From assembly GCA_030748495.1 (NCBI GenBank), contig JASMLX010000002.1, forward strand, positions 13,392-77,391: DNA of 64,000 bases. Reading direction: 5' to 3'. The first letter of the stretch is position 1. Each line of letters starts with the position of its first letter. The position numbers were made by a program, and so were the translations under genes. The DNA comes from Candidatus Poribacteria bacterium. GTDB taxonomy: Bacteria > Poribacteria > WGA-4E > UBA9662. The notes beneath the pieces were generated by a model. It searched no databases. It was not told the origin of the DNA and was given only the letters and a program-made list of their open reading frames with translations. Below, in pieces: positions 34,238 to 43,707 of the stretch.

Positions 34238-36781
34238 TTAGTGCAATTCCACAACACCATTATCGCCATCCACGGTAATTCTTTGCCCCGACGAGATGGC
34301 TATTGTCGCCTCTTTAGTTTTCATGACAGCAGGAACAAGATATTCTCGAGCTACAATGGCCGCATGCTGAGACAGATCTCCCTGGTCCAGCACCAATCCA
34401 CCAATTACGCCAAACACCGGGGTCCATTCGGGGCCGACATTTTTTGCGACCAGAATGTCCCCCGGACGTAGCCTCGGCCGGTCCATCCCTACCGTAACGA
34501 TGACGGCCCTTCCCGTTACGTGGCCGCGAGACGCACTGACTCCTTTGATCGCGTTCTCCTCTCTACCGAACTCACCACCCTCATCTTTTTCCGCTGGATC
34601 CTCCGGCTGAGCACCGAGCCATTGAGGGGGTCGCATTCTCTTTCTACGTTCCCACTCATTCATTCGTTCTTTCACAAAGTCTCTTTGGTCGCACGGTTTC
34701 TTCTCTTGAGCGATTGTTCTGAGTTCGTCAAGTGAGAAGTGGAAAATGTCATCAGGCGAATCGATCAGGTCTTTTCTCACCATCAACTTTCCAACTTCAA
34801 AGATAGCCTCCCGCATCGTTCCTACCGTGCACTGCTCCATATAGTAGTTGTGGTCTTCCATGAATCTGACTGTCAAAGTGGCCACCATCAGGCTTCGATT
34901 AAAACGTTCCAACTTTTCCGGTTCCGCAGCGAGTTTCCTGCGCGTCCGCCTTGTCGCATTGATACGCTCGTTCCTGGCCTTGTGCTCAAGTTGATCCAGA
35001 GCATCCAAATCCTGTTCTGCGTAGGATGCGATGATTTCGAGGGGAATGGTCTGATTCATATTCCAGGTTGGGGTGGCAAATCCGGAACTGGAACCGTAGC
35101 CATGGCCCGATCGCAATCCGTAAACCTTCAACATCTGTTTGAAGCGGAAATTGAAAAGCTTAACCGTTGCTTTAGCCTTTATCTCTGGATTGGATAGAGC
35201 CTCATACTGCCTGTCGGAGAAGATTTCGGAGAGTACCGGGTCCGATTGCACAATACGAGCGAGCTCACGCAATCTGGCGATCAACCTTGTCATCCGGTTT
35301 CGTATTGCATAGAGATAGATGGCTGCATTCTGAGCTTCATCGCCAGTAATCTCGAGATACTCCGTTTGCCAATCGGGTCTTGGGCCGGGTCGCACCATAC
35401 TCCAGTGAAGATTGCCCTGGACATATCCACATGTTTGAAGACAAGCGTACAGGTAATCTACGTGGTCTAGGAAGTTGATGGCCGATTTTCGGTGTACCTT
35501 CAGCGTTTTCAATCGATCTTCAAGAAGAGGACGTATGGCCCCCTCAAAGTAGGACACGCCCTTGTCGTAAAAGGCGTCGACCCGTTCCCGTTGTGCGTCG
35601 TGTCTCTTGGTGAGGGTATCCTCATTCACTTCCTGCTTCCGGGCATACATGTAACCATTCACGGTATGAATGATATGGTTCGCTGTCATTTCGAACCCTG
35701 TTTTCTCGAAACAGACACCCATCTGTTTTCTACGCTCGGCCTCGTAGTCTTGTTGCAACCGGTATAGAGGACCGCCAGAACATAGACGCCAGGTGAATGA
35801 CGGATCAACCGATGCATCCCAGGGCTCATCGGGTTCAACGTCCTCCGAAATAGCGGTGAGGGGTCGGGACTGCAGGATATGAACGGCTTCTTCTGTGAAT
35901 GCGAATTCGATGTCCTGTGGGCAACCGAATAATTCAGCCAGTTGACGGCCAAGAACAGTAAGGTTAGTTAGCTGCTCAGTAGCCAGGGCCGGGATATTGC
36001 TCTCCTCAGGAGGAACTGGCGCAGAGCTGATTCCACCTGATTCTACTGCGATGAATCGAGTCGGTTTTTCCGCTACGGTCGAGGAAATAAGCTCACCGGT
36101 TTCAGGTTTAAGAACAAAGCGGTCTGTGTTCGTGGATCCGGATACCACCCCCTCACCAAGACCCAGTGTTGCGCTGATGACGAAATGGTTCTCTCCGGAA
36201 ATAGGGTTTCGCGTGAATAGAACACCTGAGGATACTGGCGCAAGCTGTTCCTGAACAATTGCTGCCATTGCGACCTGTTCCTCAGGAATCTTGTTTCGCC
36301 GCCGATATTCGAATGCGTGCAGAGAATACAGGGATGCCCAGACTCGCTTGAGAGAGTGGATTACGTTTTCCAATGAGCATACGTTTAGAAATGTGTCATA
36401 CTGTCCAGCAAAACTTGCCTGGGCTAGATCTTCGGCCGTCGAGGAGGATCGTACGGAAACCGGGAGACTCCCCATCGAGCCAAATGCCTCGGTAATTTTT
36501 TCGACTGCGTGTTCGGGGAGAGGCGTGTTCAGGATGGCTTTGCGCACCTGCTCGCAGGCCCCTTCAAGTGTGCTAGAATCCGAGTTAGAAAGACTCTTGA
36601 GCCCAACTAACGCCTCAGCGATGCCCTCGTCACTGCTCTGAAAGATTCTGGTTGATACAATGAATCCTGGAGGCACAGGAATATCTGTTTGCGTCATCCT
36701 GGCTAGAGACGCCCCTTTCGAACCGGACAGAGAAGCATCCTTCGCACACATGTCGCTTAAAGGGAACACCATTTTTGTCAT
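34238..36781 (-). CDS. PEP synthase/rifampicin phosphotransferase-like PEP-utilising enzyme
   Basis: 847 residues. The N-terminal ATP-grasp domain (residues 1-310) has GSKGASLARMTQTDIPVPPG, RSSSTAEDLAQASFAGQYDT and QEQLAPVSSGVLFTRNP. A long central helical segment follows. The C-terminal PEP-utilising mobile domain reads DILVAKNVGPEWTPVFG, with the phosphotransferring His in DLSQHAAIVAREYLVPAV. Such enzymes transfer a phosphate group from ATP to a swivelling His and on to a substrate. The middle domain, lacking the classical PEP-binding TIM barrel of PpsA, points to rifampicin-phosphotransferase-type or an unknown substrate. Resistance should not be assumed. Confidence 0.85.
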   Translation of the reverse strand: MTKMVFPLSDMCAKDASLSGSKGASLARMTQTDIPVPPGFIVSTRIFQSSDEGIAEALVGLKSLSNSDSSTLEGACEQVRKAILNTPLPEHAVEKITEAFGSMGSLPVSVRSSSTAEDLAQASFAGQYDTFLNVCSLENVIHSLKRVWASLYSLHAFEYRRRNKIPEEQVAMAAIVQEQLAPVSSGVLFTRNPISGENHFVISATLGLGEGVVSGSTNTDRFVLKPETGELISSTVAEKPTRFIAVESGGISSAPVPPEESNIPALATEQLTNLTVLGRQLAELFGCPQDIEFAFTEEAVHILQSRPLTAISEDVEPDEPWDASVDPSFTWRLCSGGPLYRLQQDYEAERRKQMGVCFEKTGFEMTANHIIHTVNGYMYARKQEVNEDTLTKRHDAQRERVDAFYDKGVSYFEGAIRPLLEDRLKTLKVHRKSAINFLDHVDYLYACLQTCGYVQGNLHWSMVRPGPRPDWQTEYLEITGDEAQNAAIYLYAIRNRMTRLIARLRELARIVQSDPVLSEIFSDRQYEALSNPEIKAKATVKLFNFRFKQMLKVYGLRSGHGYGSSSGFATPTWNMNQTIPLEIIASYAEQDLDALDQLEHKARNERINATRRTRRKLAAEPEKLERFNRSLMVATLTVRFMEDHNYYMEQCTVGTMREAIFEVGKLMVRKDLIDSPDDIFHFSLDELRTIAQEKKPCDQRDFVKERMNEWERRKRMRPPQWLGAQPEDPAEKDEGGEFGREENAIKGVSASRGHVTGRAVIVTVGMDRPRLRPGDILVAKNVGPEWTPVFGVIGGLVLDQGDLSQHAAIVAREYLVPAVMKTKEATIAISSGQRITVDGDNGVVELH

Positions 36782-37523
36782 AGTTGAGTCATTCGATAAT
36801 TGAAAACTCAGTGAACTTCTAAATTCCTGGAACCCGTGTTTCAGTGAGCAACTGCCGCTAGATTCCTGGATTCCTGATTTTGCCTATTCTACCGACGGCA
36901 GCCGTCTATATTCGAGATGAGGATGACTGAGCATAATGTTCACAACGGATGTGGACAATTAGTATCGTTTTGGCAATATATAGGTTGTCCCACAGGCGTT
37001 ATTTCTGCCGCGGATGATGCTCTATGACTGTCGGAGATTTGTATGGTATCCTAACAGCCTCAAAGGAGATAGGACTCCGGCGTCTCCTTTTTCATCCTGA
37101 CCCAAACTTAGGTACACCTGAGTGGCGGATAATCTCAAGTCTAGGTGGCAAATTTTGGGAGTTACCTCGCAACGGATACTGACTTCCGACATCAAGAAAC
37201 CTGGCAATCTCAGCCCATGACTCCATCTCGAAAGGGTTTATGTCTCTATTACGGAAAATAGATGTTCGGGAAATCGGGTTGCTAAGCTTGTTGAATTCAC
37301 ACAATTTCAGCTTCTACAAAACTGTTTGTCAGCAAAACCTATCAACTCTTAACCAGATCACTGAACTGAAAGAAAAGTGGTCCTACGGGCAAGAGATGGT
37401 TGGGGTTCCCGTGGGTTTAGCTTGCTTTCAGCGCACAATTTAAAACCAGATAGCAGATTGGGGCAAATCCTAAACAGTAAAGCCGATCTTCCCGTTAGAG
37501 CATAAGAGCACGAAACTCTTCCA
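36782..37523. other. Non-coding region with a terminator-like hairpin
   Basis: No gene is supported. AAAGGAGA (37062-37069) pairs with TCTCCTTT (37083-37090), followed by two more T bases, a terminator-like hairpin with no gene ending before it. A frame from ATG 37240 to 37443 has no ribosome-binding site and no motif. The region separates divergent or convergent genes on the minus strand and holds nothing else recognisable. Confidence 0.4.
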
Positions 37524-38573
37524 TTAATAACCCTTCTTAATATTGGCCCAGGAGGTGGCGACTTTCCTTTTCGGATCGACGGCCACGTCATCTCCACCAA
37601 CTTGGAATTCAACATCAACTAAGCCAACCGTTTCGCCTCGAAGTTTAGGTTGAGTTGTAGAGGTCTCCTCGGAACCTATCCAGATCGGCCGGATCTGGTT
37701 ACTACCATCCGTCACCTGAATATTGTCAACCAGAATCACGAACAACCCCTTGCGGGCTGATTCACCCTCGGTACCAATAGCAATGGTATTAATTACCTTT
37801 CCAGCAATTGGATCGAGGGGTAACCTTTTGTGAACCCACTCACCGCTCTCGACCAGGCGCATCTGCTGAATAGCGTCGGTTGGCTTCAGAATTTCGCCCT
37901 CACTGGTGATAACATAGACGCCGCCGACGGTGTAAGAATTAGGGGTAGCAAATTTGATCTGATACTCGACGAATTGCCCCGCTTCCGCCTTGATCCCCTG
38001 CTCATCCGTCCAGACATCAGCTAGGCCTTTGACCGGTTGTCCATCAGCTTCAATCGCGGCCTTAAAGGTCAGTACCCGTCCGCCTTTTTCATGCTCAACT
38101 ACGATAGGGATCTGTTCTGTCATCAGTTTCATACCGGTTGTCTTGGTAGAGATGCTATTTGCATCAGGATCAGAGAGTTTGGCATCCTTCAGATTGATGG
38201 CCGAGTTCTTTCTAGCTATCACTTCGAAAACGGCGGTTGCCAGTGTTCCTGTAGCTAACTCTGCGGCTTGACCCAGTGACGTTGCCCCAAAAAGAACTTC
38301 TCCCGGTGTACTGGTTTTGGCCGGTACAGCAAAGGATTGAGCCGGTAAATAGTTGCCATTCTCAATACTGATAAACTTGACTAGCTGATTGTCAAAAGTC
38401 AATTTGAATTGGTAGGCTAATACATTTTTGGCTTCCGCAATCTCAATGCTGAGCTCGATTTGTTCCCCTACATCGGGGATGATCACCTCAGCCGGGTCTA
38501 TTGTAACCGTCGTTTGTGCAAAACCAACAGAAACAACAACTAGAGCAGACAACAAAAAGGTGAGGATTCGCAT
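37524..38573 (-). CDS. Secreted cohesin-like protein with LamG-type C-terminal tail
   Basis: 349 residues from ATG 38573, with AGGAG about 10 bases upstream. A signal peptide (ILTFLLSALVVVSVGFAQ) precedes a cohesin-type beta-sandwich (about residues 20-135: ELSIEIAEAKNVLAYQFKLT, NGNYLPAQSFAVPAKT, ATGTLATAVFEVIARKNSA). A second sandwich follows. The C-terminus is DPKRKVATSWANIKKGY, the same tail as the LamG proteins. Cohesin domains bind dockerins in cellulosome-like complexes. No dockerin is seen here, and many bacterial cohesins serve other adhesive roles. Its promoter (38639-38667) is strong. It is unrelated by domain to the LamG proteins, which makes the shared tail significant. Confidence 0.82.
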   Translation of the reverse strand: MRILTFLLSALVVVSVGFAQTTVTIDPAEVIIPDVGEQIELSIEIAEAKNVLAYQFKLTFDNQLVKFISIENGNYLPAQSFAVPAKTSTPGEVLFGATSLGQAAELATGTLATAVFEVIARKNSAINLKDAKLSDPDANSISTKTTGMKLMTEQIPIVVEHEKGGRVLTFKAAIEADGQPVKGLADVWTDEQGIKAEAGQFVEYQIKFATPNSYTVGGVYVITSEGEILKPTDAIQQMRLVESGEWVHKRLPLDPIAGKVINTIAIGTEGESARKGLFVILVDNIQVTDGSNQIRPIWIGSEETSTTQPKLRGETVGLVDVEFQVGGDDVAVDPKRKVATSWANIKKGY

Positions 38574-38638
38574 GATTGGTATTCTCCTAACTGAAAAGTT
38601 GAGTTGGGGCCTAGCGGACATTAAGGTTCAGTCGAGTA

Positions 38639-38667
38639 ATTATATCATAGACAGATAAAGTGAGCAA
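38639..38667 (-). promoter_or_regulatory. Putative promoter of the cohesin-like gene
   Basis: On the minus strand a consensus TATAAT (38639-38644) is preceded, at exactly 17 bases, by TTGCTC (38662-38667). Transcription would start about 60 bases before ATG 38573. Confidence 0.6.
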
Positions 38668-38797
38668 ATCCTGAAAAGGACAAATATTGAAACCTGTATT
38701 AGGATGTGGTAAATTATACTTTCGAAATTAAGACCTTTGCTGGATGTTATCCTAATCCGGTTTAGCATCTTATCTATTAGGATCCAGTAGGAGATTT

Positions 38798-41700
38798 ATG
38801 TTGTTCCGATTGTTGGTTTACCGAGGCCTGCGTATCTATATTTGTACCCTTTTTACCGTTTATATCTGGCTCCTCAATACGGTCGCTCAGACAGCCGCTT
38901 TCGATGGTCTTCTTCCAGATCAGATCATTGAGTCTGCAATTCAGTGCCAAAACTTGGGGTTAGCTTACCTGGAGGAGTCACAACCCCAGAAAGCCGTCGA
39001 GCAGTTTCAGAAGTTGGTCGAACTGTTACCCAAGGAAGCTATTGGCTACGGCAACCTGGCTGTTGCCCAACTTCGTCTTAAACAAGCCGATTTGGCCTGG
39101 CAAACAATTCAACAGGGATTGAAGGTCGTCCCAATGGAGAGTCGACTCCATATCATCGCCGCCGAGATTTTACAACTAAGAGGTCAGTTCAAACCTGCCA
39201 CTGAAGAAATCGAGGAGGCGGTTCGGCTAAATCCTGACGACCTGGAGGCGCGTTATCAGTTGGTTCGGCAAAATATGCGCCAAAGAAACGACTCAGCAGC
39301 ACAACAGCATGCTATCGCCGACCTGCAAACACTACGGCAACTAACACCAACCAATATTGTAGTGTTGATGAAACTGTCGCAATTATTGGCAACAGAAGGG
39401 GAAATAGAATTAACACAACAGATCGGGCAAGAACTACAGATACTGTTAGCCGACATTCCAGCAGATAAATTAAAATTTCTGACCGATGGGCTGACGGCTG
39501 TTCACAATGGCCAGCTAAAGATTGCCAACCGAAATCTGCGGATCTTCGAAAATATCAATAAGAATACGCCTCGCTACCAGCAAGGGATCGCTGAATTAGA
39601 CACCCCAATCTTGGGGCATCCAATCGAGGACTTCGACCTAGGATTCCGCTCACGTTTGGTTGCCGAATTGACCCCACCGATAGAGATCTATTTTACGGCG
39701 ATCCGCACCCACATCGAAAAGCCAAAAACAAATAGTATCCAGTTCGATTATGATCATGATGGCGATCTAGATGCACTGGAGTTGAATGCTGATAGGATGA
39801 AGATGTGGCGCAATGACGGTGATGGCACCTTTTCGGATACCACCGAAAAAACCTTTGGTGCCGGTTTTCAAATTAGTGGTACGGATGCCACTTTTGCTGA
39901 TTTCGATGATGATGGCGATGTCGACCTCATCACAGTCAACAATGAAAACTGTTTTAAATTCGACAACCTCAGACAGGGCAAATTACAACCTGTTCCCATT
40001 CTTACCGGTCAACGGGCGTTGAGTGCGATTGATAGCGGTGATTACGACAACAACGGTGCTGTGGATCTGCTACTCGTTTCTCAACAGATGGCTCGTACCT
40101 ATAAAAATCGTGGAGACGGAACCTTCGTGGTAGACCGGACTATCCAGTTTACTGATGGGACGGATTGCCACTTTGTGGATTATGATAATGACGGTTTTCT
40201 AGATTTGTGGCTCATCAGCCCAAGTGGACATTCGATTTGGCGGAACGACGGCCGGGGGGAGTTTTCGGGTCAATCGCGGATCTTACCGTCTCTGGAGGCC
40301 TACGGTGATTCGGGGCTGGTTAGCGACTTTGATCGAGATGGTGATCTGGATCTGGTTCATTTCCTGAGTGACAATGACAGTCAGGTTTTACAAAATGATG
40401 GCGGTAACCAGAACCGATGGTTGCAAATTGAATTAGAAGCCGTCGTCGAAGGAAACAATAAAAACAACCTGAAAGGAATAGGTTCCCGACTGGAGATCAA
40501 AGCGGGCAACCTCTATCAACTCAAGTATGTCGATCAGACAATTTCCCATTTCGGTCTGGGTAAAATAGATCTGGTAGATGTAGCACGAATTGTCTGGACC
40601 AACGGCGTACCACAAAATGTAATTCAACCTCAAGCCAACCAGAAGATCGATGAAAAGCAGGTTTTGAAAGGCTCTTGTCCTTTCCTATATGTTTACGATG
40701 GCAATACATTTACCTTTGTTACCGACCTGCTGTGGAAAAGTCCGCTGGGAATGATTACGCCGATTGGTACAGTTGCCTCCTCTAAATCGGCTGACGACTA
40801 TGTCTTGATCGGCGATAGGCTGAAAGAGAAAGATGGCCACTATATTTTGAAGATTACGGAAGAACTCTGGGAGACAGCCTATTTTGATCAGGTTAAGCTG
40901 ATTACTGTCGATCATCCCGATGGCACGCAAGTCTTGGTCGATGAAAAGTTCACGCCGGTACCGTTTCCGCCGTTTGAAATCCATCAAGTGGAAACCTCTC
41001 ATTTCCCAATTAGTGCGGTTGATCATCAAGGTAACGATGTGTTAGATCGGCTAAAGGATATCGATTACCGGTATGCAATTGAGCATCCGCTAGGTCTGTT
41101 TCAGGGAGTAGTTGAACCGCACTTTATTGAACTCGATTTAGCACGATTCGATGGGGATTCTAAGCAACTGGGTTTTTCGGTAGGAACACCTGCGACGGTT
41201 AAGCTTTATCTAACCGGTTGGGTTTTTCCCACCGACACCTCAATTAACGTCTCCATTTCGCAGAATCCAGCCGTTACCTCCACTTTTCCCTACCTGCAGG
41301 TGCAGGACAAGCGGGGAAAGTGGCAAACAGTTATAAATCCAATTGGAATTCCGGCCGGTAAGAATAAAACCGTGGTGACAGATCTAACGGGTAAGTTTCT
41401 GTCGGTTTCCCGTAAAGTTAGAATTGTGACAGACATGCAGGTATATTGGGATAGAGCCTTCTTCACGGTTGGGAAACAGGAAGTGCCGACGGTTGTTACC
41501 GAACTACGGCCCCAAACTGCTACTCTGCAATATCTGGGGTTTCCCAAACTGTATCGCCCAACGCCACATGGCCCTCACCTCTACAATTATACGCAGATCG
41601 ACAAAAAGCAAAAATGGAGAGATATGGGGGGCTTTTACACCCGCTACGGTAAAGCGACCGAACTACTGACCGAACGGGACGATCAACTGGTGGTGATGAA

Positions 41701-41968
41701 TGCGGGCGATGAGATCACGGTTACCTTCTCAGCAGATAATCTACCGGATCTACCAGTTGGTTGGCAGCGTTCTTTTATTTTGTTTAGTGATGGATGGGTC
41801 AAAGACGCTGACATCAACACGCTTGCTTCGCAAACAGTTGAGCCACTCCCCTTCCACCAGATGTCTGACTATCCGCCGCCGGAAGATTATCCCGCCGAGT
41901 TACGCGCCTATAACCTCGAGTACAACACTCGACGGGTTAAACACGTCTTGCCACCGTTAGAAGAATAG
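38798..41968 (+). CDS. Large exported TPR/FG-GAP (VCBS)/ASPIC-UnbV protein
   Basis: 1056 residues. A signal-like N-terminus (RIYICTLFTVYIWLLNTVAQ) precedes tetratricopeptide repeats (about 40-200: AYLEESQPQKAVEQF, GNLAVAQLRLKQADLAW). Calcium-binding FG-GAP/VCBS repeats follow: FDYDHDGDLDALEL, FADFDDDGDVDLITV, GDYDNNGAVDLLLV, VDYDNDGFLDLWLI and SDFDRDGDLDLVHF, each with alternating Asp. Then comes an ASPIC/UnbV-type segment (GIGSRLEIKAGNLYQLKYVD, HFGLGKIDLVDVARIVWTNG). The C-terminal 400 residues are beta-rich and contain the repeated PFPPFEIHQ/FPTDTSINV pattern with no known match. A surface or periplasmic propeller is inferred. The start is ATG 38798 with TAGGAG upstream. Confidence 0.88.
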   Translation: MLFRLLVYRGLRIYICTLFTVYIWLLNTVAQTAAFDGLLPDQIIESAIQCQNLGLAYLEESQPQKAVEQFQKLVELLPKEAIGYGNLAVAQLRLKQADLAWQTIQQGLKVVPMESRLHIIAAEILQLRGQFKPATEEIEEAVRLNPDDLEARYQLVRQNMRQRNDSAAQQHAIADLQTLRQLTPTNIVVLMKLSQLLATEGEIELTQQIGQELQILLADIPADKLKFLTDGLTAVHNGQLKIANRNLRIFENINKNTPRYQQGIAELDTPILGHPIEDFDLGFRSRLVAELTPPIEIYFTAIRTHIEKPKTNSIQFDYDHDGDLDALELNADRMKMWRNDGDGTFSDTTEKTFGAGFQISGTDATFADFDDDGDVDLITVNNENCFKFDNLRQGKLQPVPILTGQRALSAIDSGDYDNNGAVDLLLVSQQMARTYKNRGDGTFVVDRTIQFTDGTDCHFVDYDNDGFLDLWLISPSGHSIWRNDGRGEFSGQSRILPSLEAYGDSGLVSDFDRDGDLDLVHFLSDNDSQVLQNDGGNQNRWLQIELEAVVEGNNKNNLKGIGSRLEIKAGNLYQLKYVDQTISHFGLGKIDLVDVARIVWTNGVPQNVIQPQANQKIDEKQVLKGSCPFLYVYDGNTFTFVTDLLWKSPLGMITPIGTVASSKSADDYVLIGDRLKEKDGHYILKITEELWETAYFDQVKLITVDHPDGTQVLVDEKFTPVPFPPFEIHQVETSHFPISAVDHQGNDVLDRLKDIDYRYAIEHPLGLFQGVVEPHFIELDLARFDGDSKQLGFSVGTPATVKLYLTGWVFPTDTSINVSISQNPAVTSTFPYLQVQDKRGKWQTVINPIGIPAGKNKTVVTDLTGKFLSVSRKVRIVTDMQVYWDRAFFTVGKQEVPTVVTELRPQTATLQYLGFPKLYRPTPHGPHLYNYTQIDKKQKWRDMGGFYTRYGKATELLTERDDQLVVMNAGDEITVTFSADNLPDLPVGWQRSFILFSDGWVKDADINTLASQTVEPLPFHQMSDYPPPEDYPAELRAYNLEYNTRRVKHVLPPLEE

Positions 41969-42055
41969 ATCTGTATAGCTGGGCCCCAAAATACAGAAGC
42001 GTTGAGTCAATGTATGGGGTAGTAATTTTGTCTCTTTAGGGGTCGCAGGCGATGT

Positions 42056-42084
42056 TTGACAGCAGATTTTGGTTGGAGTATAAT
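42056..42084 (+). promoter_or_regulatory. Consensus sigma-70 promoter for the phytanoyl-CoA dioxygenase pair
   Basis: TTGACA (42056-42061), 17 bases, then TATAAT (42079-42084): both hexamers and the spacing equal the consensus. Transcription would start about 30 bases before ATG 42120. This is the best-matching promoter in the window. Confidence 0.72.
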
Positions 42085-42119
42085 TGCTGCGAACACAAGT
42101 GAAGGACTAGAGACTAGAT

Positions 42120-42944
42120 ATGTTGAGCCAAGAGAGCATTCAGGCTTTTCAAGACAACGGGTTTCTCCTCGGTGATCGGATTTTAGATGATGATCAGGTG
42201 GAAGAACTTCGCCAAGAACTCGATCGTGTCATCGATAGTTACGAAGACAGTACTCAGCCACAACCAGTCAGAATCGCTAATTTGGGTGGTGATCCAGAGA
42301 CACCAGTTTGGCAAATCGTCAACATCTGGCAGGCCAGTGAAGCTTTTCAAGCTTTAACCTTCCACTCAAAAATTGTGGAAGAGGTGGCTCAATTGTTAAA
42401 TGCTCAAGAACTTCGCCTCTGGCATGATCAAGTGCAATATAAGCCGTCCGGCACTGGTGGGGTAACGGGTTGGCACCAGGATTCCCCTGCCTGGCCCAAT
42501 ATCGCACCTAAAACAACCCAGATCTCTTCTTGGGTCGCTTTGGATGACATTGATGAATCCAACGGTTGTATGAGCATGGTGGTCGGTTCTCATAAATGGG
42601 GATTAGTGAGAGGCTTCTTTCCACATGCTAGAAACTTTCACCAAATGCCGAGTGAGTTTGAAGGGATGAAACTTCAAGTAGCTCGGTGCCCGGTCAAAAA
42701 AGGGCATGTTCAGTATCATCATGCGTTAACCTGGCACGGATCACACGCTAACACTAGCGGTCGAAAGAGGCGGGCTATTGCCAATCACTACATGACCGAG
42801 AAAACCGTCTACGATGAAACTGGTGGCCATATTATGAAACCGTTTGTTACCGTCGACCACGGAGAGAAACTGGTTGGTGATGTTTTTCCATTGGTTTGGC
42901 AGAAAAAGCCCGATCAAGAAGAGGCTAGCAAGCAAGAAGGGTAA
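42120..42944 (+). CDS. Phytanoyl-CoA dioxygenase-family enzyme 1
   Basis: 274 residues. The family uses Fe(II) and 2-oxoglutarate to hydroxylate small molecules, from phytanoyl-CoA to secondary metabolites and sugars. The facial triad is visible: His and Asp in GWHQDSPAWPN (about residue 119), the second His in HHALTWHGSHAN (about 206), and the 2-oxoglutarate Arg in SGRKRRAIANHYM. Substrate is unknown. PhyH paralogues are greatly expanded in Poribacteria. A consensus promoter lies 36 bases upstream. The second gene begins 9 bases after this stop, so the pair is one operon. Confidence 0.9.
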   Translation: MLSQESIQAFQDNGFLLGDRILDDDQVEELRQELDRVIDSYEDSTQPQPVRIANLGGDPETPVWQIVNIWQASEAFQALTFHSKIVEEVAQLLNAQELRLWHDQVQYKPSGTGGVTGWHQDSPAWPNIAPKTTQISSWVALDDIDESNGCMSMVVGSHKWGLVRGFFPHARNFHQMPSEFEGMKLQVARCPVKKGHVQYHHALTWHGSHANTSGRKRRAIANHYMTEKTVYDETGGHIMKPFVTVDHGEKLVGDVFPLVWQKKPDQEEASKQEG

Positions 42945-42953
42945 ATGTAAGCC

Positions 42954-43697
42954 ATGATGACCGAAGAAGAAAAGTTTATTGTCGATTTAGAAGGATACCT
43001 GATCATCAAGAATGTTTTGACCGCGAGTGAAGTGGCTGAAATAAACCAGATGATCGACGATGGGGATCGAAGTGGCCCACCTAGCACTTGGGGCGAACCG
43101 TTCAGAAACCTGATTGATCACCCTACAATCTTGCCTTACTTACTGGAACTAATAGGTCCATACGTGCGAATTGACCACGACTACGCTATCTTCATGCAAC
43201 CTGAAACCAGCACCGGAGGTCGCCTACACGGTGGGGAGGATGGCGGCCGCCCCGGTGGTCCTGAAGGGGATCACTGGTATAAATATCGGGATGGAATAAT
43301 CCGTAATGGTCTTTGTGTTGTAACTTACAACTTGGCACCAGCTAAAGTCGGCGACGGCGGATTTGCCTGTGTGCCGGGTAGCCATAAAAGCAACCTTCTG
43401 ATCAATTTACCCGACGATGTCAGACGGTTTGAGCGTCGACCACATTATGTGGTGCAACCTACAGTCGATGCCGGGGACGTGACCTTTTTCACTGAAGCAC
43501 TTATTCACGGTACCATGCCTTGGAGCGGACAACAAGAACGCCGAGCTTTACTTTACAAGTATAGCCCGGGACATTCCGCTTGGTCAGGCAACTACTACGA
43601 TCCCAACCAATACAGCAATTTGACGGAGCGGCAACGGTTGATGATGATACCACCCTCGATTGGCAGCCGCCCTCGTGTGGCGCTGGACGAAAATTAG
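42954..43697 (+). CDS. Phytanoyl-CoA dioxygenase-family enzyme 2
   Basis: 247 residues. It diverges strongly from the first enzyme. The iron-binding region is GRLHGGEDGGRPGG rather than a plain H-x-D, the distal His is in FFTEALIHGTMPWSGQQERR and the Arg of the cosubstrate is in ERRALLYKYSPGH. DGGFACVPGSHKSN is the typical PhyH loop before the second His. The Asp ligand position is replaced by Gly/Glu, as in other environmental members, so activity needs checking. It starts ATG 42954 (a second ATG follows directly) and is coupled to the first gene. Confidence 0.86.
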   Translation: MMTEEEKFIVDLEGYLIIKNVLTASEVAEINQMIDDGDRSGPPSTWGEPFRNLIDHPTILPYLLELIGPYVRIDHDYAIFMQPETSTGGRLHGGEDGGRPGGPEGDHWYKYRDGIIRNGLCVVTYNLAPAKVGDGGFACVPGSHKSNLLINLPDDVRRFERRPHYVVQPTVDAGDVTFFTEALIHGTMPWSGQQERRALLYKYSPGHSAWSGNYYDPNQYSNLTERQRLMMIPPSIGSRPRVALDEN

Positions 43698-43707
43698 GAG
43701 ATGTACA

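Noticed and set aside
34226-36641. Multiple open plus-strand frames opposite the PEP-utilising enzyme.
   Set aside because: All lie antisense to a full-length conserved gene and none has a motif.
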